The notes beneath the pieces are model-generated. The model made no database searches. It saw nothing but the letters and a program-made list of their open reading frames with translations, and was not told the DNA's origin. From the NCBI RefSeq assembly GCF_000631985.1, contig NZ_JFYN01000007.1:62001-126000 (forward strand): DNA of 64,000 bases, in the 5' to 3' direction. Source of the stretch: Pseudomonas sp. RIT288. GTDB taxonomy: Bacteria > Pseudomonadota > Gammaproteobacteria > Pseudomonadales > Pseudomonadaceae. Shown here one piece after another: positions 61,269 through 64,000 of this stretch. A program made the position numbers and the translations under genes. Within the stretch, counting starts at the first letter, position 1. Each line of letters opens with the position of its first letter.

Positions 61269-61463
61269 TCAATCCTGCGTAACGTGTTTCGGGCCGGCCA
61301 GTGCCCAGGCAATCAGGCCAAACAGCGGCAGGAACACGATGGCGATAATCCATACGCCTTTGTTGCTGCCTTTGCCTGCGCTCTTGCGCACGCGGTTGAT
61401 CGCCCACAATTCGATGATCACAAGAACGACGGCGAGTACGATCCAGACGGGTTCAATTTGCAT
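61269..61463 (-). CDS. Small PLDc_N membrane protein
   Basis: A 64-residue protein with two hydrophobic helices: VWIVLAVVLVIIELWAI and GVWIIAIVFLPLFGLIAWALAG, separated by the basic NRVRKSAGKGSNK. This is the PLDc_N (phospholipase D/nuclease N-terminal) domain alone, as in bacteriocin-like and stress proteins. AGGAGG lies 7 nt before the ATG at 61463. Confidence 0.85.
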   Translation of the reverse strand: MQIEPVWIVLAVVLVIIELWAINRVRKSAGKGSNKGVWIIAIVFLPLFGLIAWALAGPKHVTQD

Positions 61464-61517
61464 GGGCTACCTCCTGATGGTCTTTCAGTTAGGTGAGCCC
61501 AAGCGCGCAGGGTTCAT

Positions 61518-62132
61518 TTAAATTGCGCCACTGCCTCCCGAATATTTCACCGCAGCGGCCGCCCGCGACGGCACATTGAGCGTGCGCAGCAACGACGACA
61601 CATGGATGCGCACGGTGAACGGCGAAATATCCAGTTCCCGGGCAATCTCTTTGTTGGTCTTGCCTTGGGCGATCAGCCGCAACACATCCTGCTGACGCGG
61701 TGTGAGGGCGGTGCCGGTCTCCAGCGGCAGCAGCCCGGAAGGGGCGAACCTGACCAGCACTTCGCCTTCGCGGATCGCCAGAATCGCCTCGCCGATCTCA
61801 TCCGGGGCGATGTTCTTGCCGATGAAACCATCGATGCCGGCCGCCATCACTTCGCCGATCAACGCCTCGTCGTCGACCATCGACACCACAATCAGCGTGG
61901 TGCGCGGCAGTTTTCGGCGCAGCTCGGCGAGTTGGCTGATGCAGGTCAGGCCGGGAAAGCGCAGGTCGAGAATCAGCGTGTCCGGCTCGCTGCCGTCGGG
62001 CAGCAAGGCCAGCACGGCGTCGAGCTCGCCGGCCTCCTCGATGGTCGCCTCGGGCAGCAGGCGCTGTACGGTGCGCAGCATGGCCTCGCGAAACAGCGGG
62101 TGATCGTCGGCTATGATGATGCGGCATGTCAT
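61518..62132 (-). CDS. NarL/LuxR-type response regulator
   Basis: A 204-residue regulator. The receiver domain has the acidic pocket ADDHP (D9, D10), the phospho-acceptor Asp56 in LILDLRFPG, and Lys in GFIGKNI. The C-terminal LuxR HTH reads [51 protein letters not shown] precedes the ATG at 62132. It is divergent from the hybrid kinase at 62246, its likely partner. Confidence 0.92.
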   Translation of the reverse strand: MTCRIIIADDHPLFREAMLRTVQRLLPEATIEEAGELDAVLALLPDGSEPDTLILDLRFPGLTCISQLAELRRKLPRTTLIVVSMVDDEALIGEVMAAGIDGFIGKNIAPDEIGEAILAIREGEVLVRFAPSGLLPLETGTALTPRQQDVLRLIAQGKTNKEIARELDISPFTVRIHVSSLLRTLNVPSRAAAAVKYSGGSGAI

Positions 62133-62245
62133 GACGTGATCCTCCCTGGATCAGCGTGGCTTACGGCATGCACCTTAGCACCGCAAACGCAGATTGCCTG
62201 CCGACCGTTGCTGAATCTGACGACTGTCGCACAAGGACGTTGCCC

Positions 62246-63871
62246 ATGAAGTTCGAGAAAAACACCGAGCTGGATCAGGCCAATCTGCGCATCATCATCG
62301 CCAGCATTGCCATGGTTTACATCTGCGTGCTCGGTGTCTTGCCGGGGCAGCGCTTCGATACGTATCTGCCGGTGGTGGTCTACATCGCGCTGTTTCTGTT
62401 GGCGTCGATTGTCTTGCGCCAGGCCATCGCGCGCTGGCCCGGGCATTACCCGGCGCGGCGGATTTTCGCGATGATCCACGATTACACCGGCACCTGTTTC
62501 GGCCTGGTGCTCGGCGGTGAGGCGGCGTTGCCGCTGTACGCGGTGATCATCTGGGTCAACCTGGGCAACGGCATGCGCTATGGCTCGCGCTATCTGGCGA
62601 TTGCCACCGGGTTGGCGCTGCTGGCGTTGCTGGCGGTGTATCGGTTGACGCCGGTGTGGCAGGCGCAACCGTATATGGTGCTGATGTTGATGCTCACCAG
62701 CACGGTGATTCCGTTCTACGCGCATTTGCTGCTGGAGCGCACGCGCAAGGCCTCTGAGGAGGCGGTTGCGGCCAATCTGGAGAAATCGCGGTTTCTCGCC
62801 CAGGCCAGCCATGATCTGCGCCAGCCGATTCACTCCATCGGTCTGTTCACGGCGTGCCTGCGTGAGTCGCGGCTGGGCGAGCAGGAGCGGCAACTGGTCG
62901 ACAACATTGACCGTTCGCTGCTCAACGTCTCGCAGTTGTTCCGTTCGATTCTTGATCTCTACACCCTCGACAACGGGCGCATCCTGCCCAGATTGCAAGT
63001 GTTCAATCTCGGCGAGTGGCTGGCCGACCTGATCCGCCAGAACGCCGAGGCGGCGCGCTGGGCTGGCGTGGAGTTGCGTCTGCGCCCTTGCCGGCACTGG
63101 GTGCAAAGCGATCCGGCGTTGCTCGCGACCATGGTGCAGAACGTGCTTTCCAACTGCTTCAAGTACGGCGCGCAACGCCCGGTGCTGATCGGCGTGCGCA
63201 GACGCGGTACTGGGCTGGCCATCGTGATTTATGACCGCGGCAACGGCATTGCCGAGGAGCATTTGCCGAAGGTCTTCGAGGAGTTTTATCGGGTGCGTCA
63301 GGTGCGCGACAAGGACGTGGAAGGCGTCGGCCTCGGTTTGTCGATCGTCAAGCGTCTGGGGCAGTTGATCGGCGTCCATGTTGCGTTGCGCTCGCAGCTT
63401 GGGCGCGGCACGGCGGTCACGCTGTATGGCTTGCCGGTGGCCGTGGCGCCGCAGGTGCCGGCCATGCGTGACGATGTGCGGCAGGCCGGCCTGTTGACCG
63501 GACTGAAGGTGTGCCTGGTGGAGGATGATCGCAACGTCTTGCTGGCAACGTCGGCGCTGCTCGAGCGCTGGGGCTGCGTGGTGCAGGGCGAGTTGAGCGG
63601 GCAGGGTCTGGTCACCGATTGCGACATCATCGTCGCCGATTACGATCTGGGTACGCATTCCACGGGCATCGAGTGCATTGACGAGGTGCGGCGCCAGCGT
63701 GGTTTTGCGGTGCCGGCGATGATCATCACCGGGCATGACATGGAAAAAATACAGGCGGCCTTGCACGACCGCCAAATTGCCATCCTGTCCAAACCGGTAC
63801 GCCCGGCCGAGCTGCGCGCGACCTTGCGCAGCCTGCGCGACCGGCAAACCGAGCCGGCCGAGCAGGTTTGA
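62246..63871 (+). CDS. Hybrid sensor histidine kinase/response regulator
   Basis: A 541-residue kinase. About six N-terminal membrane helices (residues 16-165) replace an extracellular sensor. The H-box has His189 (ASHDLRQPIHSIGLF), the N-box N299/N303 (NVLSNCFKYG), the G-boxes DRGNGI and GVGLGLSIVKRL (360-371). A C-terminal receiver follows (CLVEDDRNV...ADYDLG, likely Asp465). The start at 62246 has AAGGA upstream. Divergent from the NarL-type regulator with 113 nt between; signals would go His189 to Asp465, then on to the regulator or another phosphotransfer protein. Confidence 0.92.
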   Translation: MKFEKNTELDQANLRIIIASIAMVYICVLGVLPGQRFDTYLPVVVYIALFLLASIVLRQAIARWPGHYPARRIFAMIHDYTGTCFGLVLGGEAALPLYAVIIWVNLGNGMRYGSRYLAIATGLALLALLAVYRLTPVWQAQPYMVLMLMLTSTVIPFYAHLLLERTRKASEEAVAANLEKSRFLAQASHDLRQPIHSIGLFTACLRESRLGEQERQLVDNIDRSLLNVSQLFRSILDLYTLDNGRILPRLQVFNLGEWLADLIRQNAEAARWAGVELRLRPCRHWVQSDPALLATMVQNVLSNCFKYGAQRPVLIGVRRRGTGLAIVIYDRGNGIAEEHLPKVFEEFYRVRQVRDKDVEGVGLGLSIVKRLGQLIGVHVALRSQLGRGTAVTLYGLPVAVAPQVPAMRDDVRQAGLLTGLKVCLVEDDRNVLLATSALLERWGCVVQGELSGQGLVTDCDIIVADYDLGTHSTGIECIDEVRRQRGFAVPAMIITGHDMEKIQAALHDRQIAILSKPVRPAELRATLRSLRDRQTEPAEQV

Positions 63872-63872
63872 C

Positions 63873-64000
63873 TCAACGCTTGCAGAGGTAGTCTTGAGTG
63901 ATGGTGGTTTGCAGGCAGTTGTACTGGCCCATGGTGCGGCAGATGTTTTTCTCGGAGCCGGTCACCTCGGCATTCTTGTAGCCCCAGGTCTTGCAGCGCT
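63873..64000 (-). CDS. YecR-like lipoprotein, 3' end only
   Basis: Reading the minus strand to the TGA at 63873 gives RCKTWGYKNAEVTGSEKNIC... CRTMGQYNCLQTTITQDYLCKR. The W-G-Y...C...Y-x-C...YxC pattern matches the end of YecR-family lipoproteins as I recall them. The 5' part lies beyond the window. Convergent with the hybrid kinase, only 1 nt apart. Confidence 0.7.
   Translation of the reverse strand, partial: RCKTWGYKNAEVTGSEKNICRTMGQYNCLQTTITQDYLCKR

Noticed and set aside
1..64000. tRNA, rRNA or prophage genes
   Set aside because: No cloverleaf ends, rRNA signature or phage structural genes were seen.

Overview
The window is a chromosomal segment of a fluorescent-group Pseudomonas (P. fluorescens / P. 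koreensis-like). The grounds are high-GC codon use with many AGGAG-type ribosome binding sites, several copies of the intergenic palindrome that starts GTAGGAGCTGCCGCAGG, and typical Pseudomonas gene families (YghU-like GST, MarR-GNAT fusion, YecR-like lipoprotein, LysE exporters, a very large two-partner-secretion protein). I saw no rRNA, tRNA, CRISPR array, intact insertion sequence or prophage.

Layout. 1-9.1 kb: small conserved proteins, a TonB-dependent receptor, a methyltransferase with a regulatory domain, a diguanylate cyclase overlapping a hotdog thioesterase, and two small exported proteins. 9.2-10.8 kb: a MarR-GNAT fusion with a clear palindromic operator, and a GNAT acetyltransferase. 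10.9-17 kb: a periplasmic molybdenum-hydroxylase operon (2Fe-2S subunit, Tat-exported Mo subunit, three-haem cytochrome c, XdhC) followed by an AraC regulator. 17.1-19.4 kb: Zn-alcohol dehydrogenase and MFS exporter. 19.5-24.2 kb: four oxidoreductase/hydrolase genes including an Old Yellow Enzyme, divergent from a TetR regulator, a probable electrophile-stress regulon. 24.3-28.7 kb: YghU, LysE exporter with divergent LysR, a second LysR, a DUF2798 protein, and the broken tail of another LysE gene. 28.9-33.4 kb: a ThDP enzyme, an HhH protein with DUF72, and a hydrolase divergent from an HxlR regulator.

33.6-50.2 kb is the most distinctive region: a complete two-partner secretion / contact-dependent inhibition locus. 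FhaC/CdiB (568 aa) is followed by a 4331-residue CdiA-type exoprotein. Its last ~140 residues look like a small class I methyltransferase-fold toxin, and an overlapping downstream gene is the likely immunity gene. Next comes an orphan module: a duplicated cytoplasm-entry domain fused to a candidate PD-(D/E)XK nuclease, with no visible start signal of its own but followed by an immunity-like gene that has a good ribosome binding site. The tail genes drop sharply in GC and use many rare Pseudomonas codons, as expected for exchangeable toxin cassettes.

50.3-51.3 kb holds a lipoprotein and a probably decayed ORF. 51.3-57.3 kb: LLM flavin monooxygenase, flavin reductase, divergent NCS1 nucleobase permease, polyamine-type binding protein and TerC/Alx-type membrane protein. 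The divergent region carries two palindromes. 57.4-61.5 kb: amidase, AraC regulator, bile-acid:Na+ symporter-like protein, small PLDc_N membrane protein. 61.5-64 kb: NarL-type response regulator divergent from a hybrid histidine kinase, then the 3' end of a YecR-like gene running off the window.

All family calls come from reading the translations and recalling family features. No database search was run.
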